Part shown: in pieces, positions 9,690-19,709 of the stretch | Layout: every line of letters starts with the position of its first letter | Numbering within the stretch: position 1 is the stretch's first letter | Origin: Craspedostauros australis | Taxonomy: Eukaryota > Bacillariophyta > Bacillariophyceae > Mastogloiales > Achnanthaceae | NCBI GenBank assembly: GCA_026770025.1 | Contig: JAMXDE010000011.1 | Coordinates: forward strand, 1,364,001-1,428,000 | Reading direction: 5' to 3' | Length of the DNA stretch: 64,000 nucleotides | Program-made: the position numbers and the translations under genes | The notes under the pieces: generated by a model | The model's database searches: none | The model's input: the letters and a program-made list of their open reading frames with translations, nothing else | Told to the model about the DNA's origin: nothing

Positions 9690-12600
9690 CTACTTACCGC
9701 CTGCGACCACGACATTCCTTTGTGGCGCCCCGAAAAGGACCCTCTTGTCCGTAGTCTCTTGAGCATCAGGCTTGGAAGATTTGGCGATCTTCTCTCTCCT
9801 ATCTGATGCTGACAGCTTCGCTTGTGCCTTCTTCTGCTGAGTCGCCTTTGCTTGTTGCGGCGAAATATCAGCGATGTGATCCAAACCAGCTTTTCTCAAC
9901 GCCTTCCTCACCTGCGCTTTCCAGCCACTCACTGAAGCAATAGCGCCCATCCCCTTGAGCACAGACATTTGCTTCGTCACACGCCAACTCACAAAGGCTT
10001 TGGCCACCCTCGTTGTTCTCGATGACAGGAATTCTTCTGCGGTCGTGATGCCCAACGTTGCCAAGAAGGATTTCGATATGTTGGAAAGATGATCATACGG
10101 CTGCTTTGGGGGGCCTCCTTGCTTTTGGCCTCGTTTTGGCGTTGGTGGTGGGACTGCTGCCTTTGCTGGTGCTGCCGGTGGCGGCGAAGCCGACGAGATC
10201 GGCTTGACTGGTACCGGCTTGACTGGTACCGGCTTTACTGGTACCGGTTTTACTGATACCGGCTTTACTGATACCGACTTTACTGGTGCCGGCTTCGGCT
10301 GTGTCTTTGGTTCCGTCTTTGCTGCTTGCACGTTTGCTTTCGGCTTTGGCGATGTTGGTGCAGGTGCTGGGGTTTTCGCCGCTGCGGCAGCGCTCTGAGC
10401 ACTTTGAGCCTTTTGAGGCACAGCTGATGATGTTGGAAATTTCTGTATGAGCTCGATCACTTTCTCGGCTTTGCGACACCAGCTCGCCACGATTTTCGTG
10501 GCTTCGGTCTCATCCACCGGCGCACCCTCGGTTTGCTGTCGCACGGTACTGACAAGATTCACAAGCTCTGTGGCGGAGGTTTCCTTGGCGGCCAACAATT
10601 GCTCAGGAGTTGCGATTCCGATCTTCTTCAGCTCTGATCTGTATGCTTCCTCGCAGACCTTGGCCAAGTGAATAACCTTTCTGGAATGGACAGCCCTTGT
10701 CCGTGGTGTGGTGTCATCTTGTTTCGCCTTCGGCTTTGGCTTTGCCTTCTCACCCGCAGCTTCCAGCGCCTGCATTTTGAATTGCAATTCTTCCTCTCGC
10801 TCTGACTCCTTGAGAAAGTCGATGTTTATAATGACGGAGCCAGTGAAGTGTTCGCAATCCATGACCTCCTTGACCACAGCCTTCCAAGATGAGATCATTG
10901 CCACTTTACCCGTACCCTTGAGAGGCACCATGCCCTTCTGCTCCCTCCATAGCACCAGGCGATCCGCGAGACTTTTAGTTTGCATATCGGCGAAAGATCG
11001 GGCGCACGTGATCTTGAGATGGTTGATCGTAAATGCTGTTGCCGCACCCGTGAGAGCAACCAGAGCACCGCTCGTCCAGGATCTGGTGAACTGATCCAGC
11101 ACTTCCTTCGTTCCGAATGCATGTTCTACCCTAAGCCCAATGCTCACGAGGTACTTCGCCAAGACAGCGACTGTATATCCGGGAAGATCGCAGTTGCGAC
11201 GCCAAATTCTGAACATATCGACGGCTCTCCCGGATTCAGTCTTCCGCAACTCCATGAATTGCCACAGAGTGGTGACGTTCACAGAGTTCAAGAAATTCTG
11301 TAGGCACTTGGACAGCAAGGTGGAAATTGGTCCATCCAATACAAATTGTTGCTCGACTGGGATGGCCTTCACACCAGACGCCTGCGCTGTCTCGTAGGAA
11401 TTGATACGATTCTTCCATTCCTCTACCTTGGACTGTACCATCTCGTCTGTTGCGTGCCCCTCGCGTGTAGAAGACGATTCCGTAGCCGCCGCTGGAACAG
11501 AGGCTTTGGCCGTGCCTGTAGTGGGGGTCGCCGTCGTGGCTGCCGTTACGGCCGTCGTGGTTGTTGTTTGGCCATTGTTCTGCGTCTGTTCCTGATTGTC
11601 TCCCACAGCAGCTACGCGTTGGTTGGTTGCCGGGGTTGCCGAGTTCTGCGACGACGACATTTGGGCACAACCACGCTGGGTGATGGCATCTTCGCCGTTC
11701 ACAATCTCCATCGGAGCAGGCTTTGCCGAGTGGTTCGTGTTGGCTTGTTGGGTGGCGCCTTGAGAAACCGGGGCTGGCTTCGGAAACAGCTTGCTGCGCT
11801 TGAGCTTGTCGAACAGCTCCTTCCGCAGAGCCTGTCTTCGTTCCTCCTCGTTGGCGCTGTCATTGGATTCCATTTCAAGAATCCAACGAAGCTGATTCAG
11901 GGTGAAAATCCACATGGCTGATCCCAAGAAGTTGCAATCCTCGACAGGCAGCACGATTGAAAGGTCGATCTTCGCTTTTAACAGTTTTTCGACAGTGTCT
12001 TTCTCCTTTCGACCGTGAAGCGATCTCTTCGACTTCGCCATGGGCTTTCTCTTCTTGGTCTCCTTCGCCTTTGCTCCTTTTGGCGCTCCTGGTTTCGACG
12101 AGGTCTGTGCTTGCGCCTCTGCCTGTGGCGGAGACTTGCGAGCTGTCGTAGATGATGACAACTGCGCGCCGTTCGTTGCCTGTCCCTTCTGCCAACCCAA
12201 GATGGCAGCAACAACATCAGGTCGCATGCTTTCCTGCTTCCGCTTTTTGGGGCTCGACTCTGCCACATCCTTGCTTGAGGTATCTGCGTTCTCACGGACG
12301 CTTTCCTCCTCACTGTCGTTGCTTATATCGATATGTACGGGCTTGGCTCTGGCTTGAGGCTTGCTGTCGCCACCGTCGTTGTTGTTCATGATGCGTGTGC
12401 TATTGTTTGCAGTGTTTGTGTTTGTGTTTGTGTTGTTGACGGTGTCATTGTCATTGTTCGCATCTGGGGAGCTGGGAGCTGAAGAATCCTCTGTATCATC
12501 GATCGTAATCGTGACGGGTGCTGCAGCAGTTGCCCCCCGGACCACAATCTGTTCTCTATTTGGACTTGCCGTAGATAGTGGGGCGCTGTCTGGTACGGCT

Positions 12601-13262
12601 ACGGCCGTAGCCATGGCCGGCATGGTGATGTATTGCTGGTACTGGAGCGGCATGAGAGAAGTGCCTGCAGTCGTTCGGATGTAGGTTGCAGGGGCGGGAC
12701 CTCCGCTGTAGGCCACGTTGGTGCCAACTTGGACGAGGGCAGGATGTTGGACATTCAATGCAATTGGACTGCTGTAGAGCGTTCCATCACTTTGTCGATG
12801 CAATATGTGTGCCGATGGAGGAAACACTCGTGCGTACCGGTTGTTCAAGCGACGTCGTTTGGCTTCTGCGTCTTGACTCGCAAACATGAGTCCGTTCGAT
12901 CCAGCAGCGATCGCTTCACGAGTCAAGCTCGTAGCGCTCATGCGCTGTGTGAGGATTTCCTGTCGAGCGGCCGTGGTGGCCATCGTGGAGACCGGCGCAC
13001 GTGCTACCGTCAACGGTATCCCCATGCGTGGAAGTGTTCCTATGTTGGCAATCATCCCTGGCTGATGGATGTGACGGTAGGCAACGGCCGCACTCTCACC
13101 GTCCAGACCATCCTGTGGATACGCGAATTGCAGAGTTGCGGCGCGACCAGGCGCTGGCTCTTCTGATGGATTTTCTTGACTATCCGGTCTGGCGGCGCTG
13201 CTGTTATGGCCATTGCCAACACTCCCGTCTTCGTTCCCATGATGGCTCGACGTCCACTCCAT
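9690..13262 (-). CDS. Large protein with degenerate helical repeats (WK..V type)
   Basis: An open frame of 1190 aa starting at ATG 13262. The first 560 residues are low complexity and rich in Asn, Thr, Ala and Ser, with a basic patch KETKKRKPMAKSKRSLHGRK that could be a nuclear signal. The C-terminal half holds about four copies of a 60-70 residue helical unit. The two clearest share a pattern like S...A..LV.WR..K.M..LKG.G..A.ISSWKA.V: one reads LVLWREQKGMVPLKGTGKVA and the other FVSWRVTKQMSVLKGMGAIA. Two more divergent copies precede and separate them. A KPVPV pentapeptide run lies before the last copy. I do not recognise a named family or function. The frame ends GGC GGT AAG TAG, so a good donor (GTAAGT at 9697-9692) sits on the stop codon. 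The true 3' end may be spliced onto sequence at 9405 and below. Confidence 0.65.
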   Translation of the reverse strand: MEWTSSHHGNEDGSVGNGHNSSAARPDSQENPSEEPAPGRAATLQFAYPQDGLDGESAAVAYRHIHQPGMIANIGTLPRMGIPLTVARAPVSTMATTAARQEILTQRMSATSLTREAIAAGSNGLMFASQDAEAKRRRLNNRYARVFPPSAHILHRQSDGTLYSSPIALNVQHPALVQVGTNVAYSGGPAPATYIRTTAGTSLMPLQYQQYITMPAMATAVAVPDSAPLSTASPNREQIVVRGATAAAPVTITIDDTEDSSAPSSPDANNDNDTVNNTNTNTNTANNSTRIMNNNDGGDSKPQARAKPVHIDISNDSEEESVRENADTSSKDVAESSPKKRKQESMRPDVVAAILGWQKGQATNGAQLSSSTTARKSPPQAEAQAQTSSKPGAPKGAKAKETKKRKPMAKSKRSLHGRKEKDTVEKLLKAKIDLSIVLPVEDCNFLGSAMWIFTLNQLRWILEMESNDSANEEERRQALRKELFDKLKRSKLFPKPAPVSQGATQQANTNHSAKPAPMEIVNGEDAITQRGCAQMSSSQNSATPATNQRVAAVGDNQEQTQNNGQTTTTTAVTAATTATPTTGTAKASVPAAATESSSTREGHATDEMVQSKVEEWKNRINSYETAQASGVKAIPVEQQFVLDGPISTLLSKCLQNFLNSVNVTTLWQFMELRKTESGRAVDMFRIWRRNCDLPGYTVAVLAKYLVSIGLRVEHAFGTKEVLDQFTRSWTSGALVALTGAATAFTINHLKITCARSFADMQTKSLADRLVLWREQKGMVPLKGTGKVAMISSWKAVVKEVMDCEHFTGSVIINIDFLKESEREEELQFKMQALEAAGEKAKPKPKAKQDDTTPRTRAVHSRKVIHLAKVCEEAYRSELKKIGIATPEQLLAAKETSATELVNLVSTVRQQTEGAPVDETEATKIVASWCRKAEKVIELIQKFPTSSAVPQKAQSAQSAAAAAKTPAPAPTSPKPKANVQAAKTEPKTQPKPAPVKSVSVKPVSVKPVPVKPVPVKPVPVKPISSASPPPAAPAKAAVPPPTPKRGQKQGGPPKQPYDHLSNISKSFLATLGITTAEEFLSSRTTRVAKAFVSWRVTKQMSVLKGMGAIASVSGWKAQVRKALRKAGLDHIADISPQQAKATQQKKAQAKLSASDRREKIAKSSKPDAQETTDKRVLFGAPQRNVVVAGGK
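10199..10288 (-). repeat. 15-bp tandem repeat inside the helical-repeat gene
   Basis: About six copies of a 15-base unit resembling GGCTTGACTGGTACC on the + strand encode a Lys-Pro-Val-(Pro/Ser)-Val pentapeptide run. Copies differ by one or two bases. The run is in frame and lies between the third and fourth helical repeats, acting as a linker. Confidence 0.85.
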
Positions 13263-14480
13263 TGCGACCGTGTTTGGTTGCGTCCTCGCCGCCGATTGCG
13301 TGTAGACTATGATTTGGTGCTAGGCCTCACGTTGGTACTGTACGTACCCAATGGTCCAGAACGGTGTTGCTACCAGCCCAATACTGTTCCCTGCACCTAT
13401 TAAATGATACGTGCGTATTGATATGGATGATAGTGAGGCTGAGCAACGAGTAGTCAGTATACGCTAGAATATGGATGCAGAGTAGGGCAGAGTACTCTAC
13501 GCAAGTATCGAGGAGGTGGCGATAGAGCATGGTATGGCATGGTATGGTGTAAAAGGTGGCAGGTGAGCAAGAAAGCAGTGAACTGCGGTGTGAGAATTGT
13601 GGGGTTGGTTGTTGTGTGTGGTGAATGTCTGTAGAGTCGTGGAGTAAGAGACAATACCAGCGCGAACATCATCGAGTTATCGTGCAGTAGAGTTTGCGGG
13701 TAGAGTCGCGTAGACTGTTCTGGAGAAAACCCTGTCAACAGCCCGATACACGGTTCGTGATTTTTTGGGGGGGAGATTGGTGGGTGCGAACCGTCTGTGT
13801 GGTGACAGTGACCATGACGGAGTTTTGCGCACAAGGTGGCCGAAGTACGCGTAACCCAACGAAGCAGATAGAGTGCCAGCGCAGACGGTGGAGAGGAGAC
13901 CTTTGCCTTCTTGACTTGTACGGAATCCTTGCAAAGTGTTCCCTCTCTGTTGCTGTTGCTGTCTTCGTGAGAGTATCTGCCAATAGGATGATAGGTATGG
14001 TATGGTATGACCTGTTATGATAGCCATGGCTTGCCATACTCATTCATGCCTATCCAAAGCAGACCTACCAACACAATTACGTGCACCTACCCCTGGCCTG
14101 GACATGAGATTGTCTCTTGTTTTCTTTTTTTTGCCCAACAAGTTCTGGACAGTGCTTGGTTCGTATCGTTGCTGGGTAGGAACGAGTAGAGTAGGTAAAA
14201 TCACCTGTACTCGTACTTGTGCGAACCAATTGTCTCGACAAGCGCGGTTTTGGTGTTTACACACATCCAGGGCTGCATGCGTTGGTTTGCGGCCCTGTGG
14301 GTTGTTGGATGGGTGGGTCATTCACGAATGTTTCGTGTCGCAGCAACGCTGCCATGACCCACCGCAGCAGCAGCGCTTTGCGACTTTTGGCACGCGCACC
14401 ATCGTCAACCCACCGAACAAGCTTGTGCCAGCGTCTCTGGGACGAGCGATGGCGCAGATACGATAATGTTTGTTACACAA

Positions 14481-14505
14481 CGAAATCAAGTTTAACTTGA
14501 TTTCG
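14481..14505. repeat. Perfect 12-bp inverted repeat with a 1-base centre
   Basis: CGAAATCAAGTT, one T, then AACTTGATTTCG. The arms are perfectly complementary over 12 bases and symmetry stops abruptly on both sides. Could form a hairpin or bind a dimeric protein. Confidence 0.9.
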
Positions 14506-15450
14506 CAACCAAATTGCTCGCCAGATCCTGGACCCCAGGACCGGATTCTTACGCAACACATCAAGCATGCCTCAGGCAAGTTCTGGGCCCGAAGGTCTGG
14601 TGTTTGGATGCACTTACATTCAATGTTCATACACAAACCAACGTCGTCGTTTGGATGGGGTAGATGTTTGTGTCTTCGTTTCTGTTTTGTTTTTGTTTTG
14701 CTGTTGCCCTTGCTGGTTTCGTTTCGTTTTGGGTTGGGTGTGCTTGTGTTCGTGGTTTCTCAGCCGTGGGAAGTGCAGTTATGTGGAGTAGGGTCCCGTA
14801 CTCTATGTACTCTACCAGTACTCGTGCCACATACTCGCACATACATCCTGGGCAGGCAGCGCAGGTGCTCACCAACAACCAAGGTTTCGCGTTTGGCTTC
14901 TGTGGGGATAGAAAACAAATTTTCCCTATTTTATTGCCTGCACACCATGTTCCTGTAGCGTTGTGTGCATTCAGTACCGTGATCGTGGCTGCGTACCATT
15001 GTCTACCAACTCTTACGTGAGCGCAGCCCCAAGCTTCCCATAATTGGTCGGGAATACGGTTTCCTTTCGGACATTGTCGAGACAATACAACATGTCACTA
15101 AGAAACTAGTTAAGCACCTTATTCGCCTTTGCCTCAATAATACTGACGGCAAAACATGCGTCGACAGATGGACAATACGAGGTACCCATTTCGGCACAGA
15201 TAGTCGACTGCACGGACTCTGCATCTGTTGTTTCGCCTCCTCGTGCAACTTGCTTCGATCTTCGTTGCCGCCCCACAGATCGTTCGATCCTGTCTGTACC
15301 CGCTTGCGCCACTTTGCGTTGTTGCGAAACAAGCAAGGCAAACGCCACACCACACTCGTACTTGCACCCGCACAGGAGCCCACGTGGGAACACACAAGAC
15401 AAGGACGAGACCTGGAAAGAGTGGAACAGAAGAGGATAACACATCACAAT

Positions 15451-15494
15451 ATTGTAGAATATAATATATTGTAGTGGAATACAATACAATACTC
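15451..15494 (+). promoter_or_regulatory. AT-rich core promoter/5' leader candidate of the S1 gene
   Basis: A run of AATATTGTAG/AATATATTG-like sequence is followed by AATACAATACAATAC, ending about 30 bases before the S1 start codon. TATA-like by composition. The AATACAATAC element recurs ahead of several other genes here (see findings). Confidence 0.35.
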
Positions 15495-15524
15495 CCCTCG
15501 TATTGACGCAGTGCTGGTGTGACG

Positions 15525-16961
15525 ATGAAGCGAGCGTCGCCGGCATCCATCACGGTGCTGCTGTGCAATTTGGCGGCCGCGACGAGCGCATTCTCGTTGC
15601 TGCCTTCGACCTCACTGCAATCCAACATCAGAATCCATCTTCAGGGCTGCGCTGTGCCGTGTGGCAGGCTGTGGAGTGCGACAGACAGCAGCGATCATGC
15701 TGATAACGAAAGCGAGAGCGGGGCCACAGCTACGGTCACGGCCACGGCCACAGCCAAGAATGACAGCGGCCGCGACAGCACAAACGGTGGACAGCGAAAA
15801 CCATGCTACTTCCAACGCGTTCCTGGATCGCGGCAATGGTCGGAACGCATCCACCTGTCTGATCTGAAGGTCGGGCAGGAGCTGCATGGCACCCTCTCCC
15901 AGGAGTACCTGAGCGGCAAAACTGGACCCAAGCTTTACTTCGAATGCGGCGTTGGCACCACGAACGAGTCGGGGGATTGGTCCATGGTGTCCGGCATGCT
16001 CAGGTTGGGGCGCTCGAAGAAGTCCGTCGCGAAGAAGAGGACGGCCAGGATACGGAAGCGAGGGTTCATAGATCTTTATGTCTCGCGCATATTCGAGGAG
16101 AGCGGGCGGCTGGAGGTGTGCCAGACTCCCGAAGCCGTGGAGGGAGTTGTGTCGAAGCTAAGGCCCATGGTCTCCGCTTCGTCGTTGCGTCCATCTCAGG
16201 TGGTAGAAGGCACGGTGACTCGCTTGGTGCCCTACGGCGCATTCGTGGATGTTGGAGCCAATAGAAACGGTCTGCTTCACATCACCAAGGTTGCGGAGCT
16301 GTATTCCCAATACATAGACAAGGAGGCTGGCCTCAAGAAAGCAGGCCTGGAGAAAGGTGCCAAGGTGCGCCTCCAGATCCTCAGCAACGAGAAGAAGAAG
16401 GTTGAACTCGACTTCACTGACGACGTTAAGCAGGCGGCAAGAGACGAGCTGGCGAGAGATCAGGCACGACTCGGTACGAAGTCCGAGTTGCAACCATCAT
16501 CATCGCCGTCATCAGATTCTGGGACAGCCGGTGCCGTTTCCAGTGCGGCACCAGCTACCGCAGCCGTAGCAGCAACCACCGCCTTCGGTGTCGCCGCATC
16601 GACCGCTACCACAATGCCAACACCCGTGCCAGCTCAACAGGAGGCTGTTGTGCAGGGGGATGACGCGAGTGGAGATGTTGACGACAATGACAACGACGGC
16701 GATGACCCGCACAGCATCTACGCTGAATACGCCGATGATTACGCCGCTGATTACGCCGACTACACAAAGGAGGACGTAGAGGACGTCGGCAAAGATAGCG
16801 CCAGTAGCACCGACAAGGACACGGATAGTGATAGTGACCGTTCCTACGATGATGGCGACGACGGCGATTACAGCGAATATGACGACTACGACGACGAGGA
16901 CTACGACGACTACGACGAAGAGCGCGACATCGAGGACTCGCTTGGGTTAGGAACGTATTAG
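15525..16961 (+). CDS. Plastid-targeted S1-domain RNA-binding protein with acidic tail
   Basis: Intronless, 478 aa from ATG 15525 (an in-frame GTG lies 6 bases upstream and is not used). The N-terminus is a signal peptide (SITVLLCNLAAATSAFS) whose TSAF matches the ASAFAP-type motif for import into complex plastids. A clear S1 OB-fold lies at about residues 224-300: VVEGTVTRLVPYGAFVDVG, then GLLHITKV, then GAKVRLQIL and KKVELDF. A weaker S1-like region (LKVGQELHGTLSQ ... FIDLYVSRI) precedes it at about 110-190. The last 100 residues are almost all Asp, Tyr, Glu and Ser. S1 proteins bind single-stranded RNA; a role in plastid translation or RNA handling is inferred. The tail may mimic nucleic acid or mediate contacts. 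Confident in domain and targeting. Confidence 0.88.
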   Translation: MKRASPASITVLLCNLAAATSAFSLLPSTSLQSNIRIHLQGCAVPCGRLWSATDSSDHADNESESGATATVTATATAKNDSGRDSTNGGQRKPCYFQRVPGSRQWSERIHLSDLKVGQELHGTLSQEYLSGKTGPKLYFECGVGTTNESGDWSMVSGMLRLGRSKKSVAKKRTARIRKRGFIDLYVSRIFEESGRLEVCQTPEAVEGVVSKLRPMVSASSLRPSQVVEGTVTRLVPYGAFVDVGANRNGLLHITKVAELYSQYIDKEAGLKKAGLEKGAKVRLQILSNEKKKVELDFTDDVKQAARDELARDQARLGTKSELQPSSSPSSDSGTAGAVSSAAPATAAVAATTAFGVAASTATTMPTPVPAQQEAVVQGDDASGDVDDNDNDGDDPHSIYAEYADDYAADYADYTKEDVEDVGKDSASSTDKDTDSDSDRSYDDGDDGDYSEYDDYDDEDYDDYDEERDIEDSLGLGTY

Positions 16962-17243
16962 AGTGAATGAACGAGCGAGCAAACCAGAGAGAGAGTCAGA
17001 GAAGAATGGTATTGTCGTTGACTTGCCATCGCGCATCGTACTCGAGGTACGGTACTTGTGCCACCAAGCAGCGTCGTTAGAGTTGCGAGAAATCCAATGG
17101 ATGTCCCCAACTTTTTGAGTCGTCGGATTTAGCAGACGATGGCTATTCGTCTCCCAACACCAACATCGCTCGTAACGATTTAGAAACAAATATAATATTA
17201 AACACTGCTGCTACGAGTACATATTAATATGCCACCTGTCACT
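16962..17243. other. Convergent 3' intergenic region
   Basis: 282 bp between the 3' ends of the S1 gene and the JmjC gene, with an AT-rich segment (17190-17230). No gene seen. Confidence 0.5.
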
Positions 17244-19709
17244 CTATGTGCACTGTCTCTTGGAATCCCCCTCCTTCCAGTAATGCAGCTTGGGCAAGGC
17301 CCCGTTCGTCTCGGTCTCTGCCCATTGGCCGCCGTCCAAGTGCAGCTTGGGGCTGTTCACCTCCATCCACACATCCTCCTTCTTTGGGAATCCGTCCAGG
17401 TGTATCCGAACATGTTCTCCTGATGTCTCCGTGATACATCCAGCGAAGCACTGCTCGTCTTCCTCGTCCTTGTTCGACATGTCCACGCTGCTGCCGTTGC
17501 CTTTGTCATCGATGCCGGTGATTGTTGTTGGTGTTGGTGTTCCTGCTGCTGCTGCTGCTGCTGTTGGTGTTGCTGTTGCTGTTGTTCCCGTGCCGCCACC
17601 AGCAGATGCAAGGCTACCTTTGCTCGAAGCGTAATTGCCCTTGCCCTTGCCTGTAGCGGTGATTCCATTTCTGGGACTGTCGCTGCTGTTGTTGTTGCTG
17701 CTACTCCTAATCTCAGTCTCTGAAACATCCACAGGGAGGATGCAGAGCACGCGCGTGGCGGGTCTTGCCATCTTGCGTGGCAGAGGCTTGGCAAGGTGCC
17801 ACATTTCAGGTGCTTGTTTGGCAGTCTGCTGTTTCCTCTTCCTTCCGTTGCCATTCTTCCCCCTCCTGGACCTCTTGCTTGCTGACGGAGGTGCCATGAT
17901 CTCGATCCAGAACTCCTTGCGCAACTGCTGTTTGCTCATCAGCGCAGGATCCGACGGAGTCTGCTGTGCGGTTTGCGCGGCCTGGATAGATTTTCGCTTG
18001 CGCTTGGCCATCGATTTCTTGGCCAGCTGGAATGCCCAGTCCTTCCATGATAATCTGACCGAGTCCTCCTCCTCGCGTTGATCATCGTCGTACTCGACGA
18101 GCAAACGCGAGAACTTGTGCATGTCGATCGAGACGGAATCGGGTCGGCACATGCACACCCCGGCCAATTTGCCGTACGGAACCCATTCCGGAACTGCAAA
18201 GTTGGTCGCTTCCGCAACGTTGAAGCCTGCGTTGAAGCCAAAATGATACCCGCCCGGGAAGGTGATCATCGTGTCACCCGGATACTGTATCATCATCGTG
18301 AATGGAATGCCAGCTTTCCGCAAGGTCTGTGGCGACAGCAGACAGCGTTTGTGCCGCAGGTACTGATCGCAGGACGTCTTGGATTCGTGGTAATGCATGC
18401 CGCAGAATGCCTCCAGCCGCTTTGATGGCTCGCCTGGAGCGACCGCGTACCAAACCTTGGGAGCGCCGGCATGCAGATAGTTGATCGAGAGCAGGTTCAT
18501 GTCCTCGGTGTGCGCGCAGAAGACAGAGGCCCACATTCCGAAGTACAGGTACGGCGTTGTGACCCCTGGTATGCCTTTCGTGTTGGAACTTGAAGCGGCC
18601 CCGTCGGACGAAGACAGCGTGCTCTCGTGCCACTGTTCGTCCGACAACAACAGCTGAAGGCACGATTCTAACCTCGAAATGTTCCAGCCCTGACAGGTGT
18701 GCGAACCGAACAACGTGCCTTCCATGTCAGCGCCGTACATGGACGGCTGCATGGTGGGCCCCAACCGCTTCCAAAACTTTCGTTCCAACACCTTCATGTC
18801 TTCCTCGCCGTACTCCATCAGCTCTGAACTGTTTCGCACTTGCTTCTCTATGTACGCGTCCGCCTTCTCCCTGAATTCGGAGACCGTGGTTTCTGGCATA
18901 TCAAGGAAGGTGTATTCGTAGATACCTCCAATCCCCCGTATGCACTGCTTTATCGGCGACGGTATCCTGAACGATCCGAGCTCCGTCCCAGCCTCCCAAT
19001 TCGGACCACGGGCCGTCTGATCATTTCCAATATCCGTCTTGGGCCACAGATCCTTCGGAAGTCGCACCTTTGCCATCCCCTGCACGTACTTGGTCGCTGG
19101 AGCGTTGATCACCTCACATAGCGGGTCTCTGCTGACAGAGATTGGCCTTCTCCTTCGGGTGTTGTGCGAGTGCTTGCGAGATTGCGCGTGCTCATTTTGG
19201 CGCCGGCGCTGATGGCCAGATTGCTTGCGGCCCGGAGATGAAGCTGACGACGTCTTCGAACGCGAAGAGGCCATCGGAAGGGAGACGGATTTGCGTCGGC
19301 CAGAGGCACGTGGCTGTGAATTGCTGTCGTCCGTGTCCGTCACTGCGCTTGCGCTGTCATCGGCTGTTGTTTTCGCAGCCCCATCTTCGTCTTCGTTTTT
19401 GTCAATGACAGGGCCAGACTTATCGTTCGCTCCATCGTTGTTGTCACTATTGTTGGCATCGCTCCTGCTATCATTGTCGTCGTCGTCGTCGTCATCATCA
19501 TCATCGTTGTCCTCGTAGTGATCGTAGTCAGACTCGGCGTGCTCTTCAGCCTTCTTGAGCACGACGAAGCGAACGTAATCGGAGAAGGTGATCCTCTTCA
19601 GCTCGTCAATCGTCGGCTCGTGTACATGACATGGCTTTGGACACGATTGGGTTGAGTTCCTGAAGCTCTCACCCTCCGCCAGGACTCTGGCATCTCTTCC
19701 CCGCTTCAT
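17244..19709 (-). CDS. KDM4/JMJD2-like JmjN-JmjC histone lysine demethylase
   Basis: Intronless, 821 aa from ATG 19709. A JmjN motif (PTIDELKRITFSDYVRFV) lies at about residues 32-49. After an Asp-rich and Ser/Arg-rich linker comes a JmjC domain at about 360-530: TPYLYFGMWASVFCAHTEDM carries the iron ligands of HTE, and YHFGFNAGFN supplies the distal His. The KDM4 zinc site is also kept: SCDQYLRHK gives Cys and His, and VCMCR gives two Cys. This combination is specific to KDM4-type enzymes, which use Fe(II) and 2-oxoglutarate to remove methyl groups from H3K9/H3K36. The C-terminus (about 745-810, GEHVRIHLDGFPKKEDVWM) resembles a Tudor-like reader fold, replacing the PHD/Tudor pairs of animal KDM4; this is inferred. 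Ala/Thr/Pro repeats at about 690-715 come from GCT/GTT microsatellite sequence. Confidence 0.9.
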   Translation of the reverse strand: MKRGRDARVLAEGESFRNSTQSCPKPCHVHEPTIDELKRITFSDYVRFVVLKKAEEHAESDYDHYEDNDDDDDDDDDDNDSRSDANNSDNNDGANDKSGPVIDKNEDEDGAAKTTADDSASAVTDTDDSNSQPRASGRRKSVSLPMASSRSKTSSASSPGRKQSGHQRRRQNEHAQSRKHSHNTRRRRPISVSRDPLCEVINAPATKYVQGMAKVRLPKDLWPKTDIGNDQTARGPNWEAGTELGSFRIPSPIKQCIRGIGGIYEYTFLDMPETTVSEFREKADAYIEKQVRNSSELMEYGEEDMKVLERKFWKRLGPTMQPSMYGADMEGTLFGSHTCQGWNISRLESCLQLLLSDEQWHESTLSSSDGAASSSNTKGIPGVTTPYLYFGMWASVFCAHTEDMNLLSINYLHAGAPKVWYAVAPGEPSKRLEAFCGMHYHESKTSCDQYLRHKRCLLSPQTLRKAGIPFTMMIQYPGDTMITFPGGYHFGFNAGFNVAEATNFAVPEWVPYGKLAGVCMCRPDSVSIDMHKFSRLLVEYDDDQREEEDSVRLSWKDWAFQLAKKSMAKRKRKSIQAAQTAQQTPSDPALMSKQQLRKEFWIEIMAPPSASKRSRRGKNGNGRKRKQQTAKQAPEMWHLAKPLPRKMARPATRVLCILPVDVSETEIRSSSNNNSSDSPRNGITATGKGKGNYASSKGSLASAGGGTGTTATATPTAAAAAAGTPTPTTITGIDDKGNGSSVDMSNKDEEDEQCFAGCITETSGEHVRIHLDGFPKKEDVWMEVNSPKLHLDGGQWAETETNGALPKLHYWKEGDSKRQCT

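Larger units (their letters stand above)
13263..15524. other. Long divergent intergenic region
   Basis: 2.26 kb between the start of the helical-repeat gene (-) and the S1 gene (+). Only short overlapping frames occur on both strands, without family resemblance. It holds short ATGG-rich simple repeats (about 13527-13550 and 13992-14009), a perfect 12-bp palindrome (14481-14505) and an AT-rich block just before the S1 gene. Confidence 0.5.
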
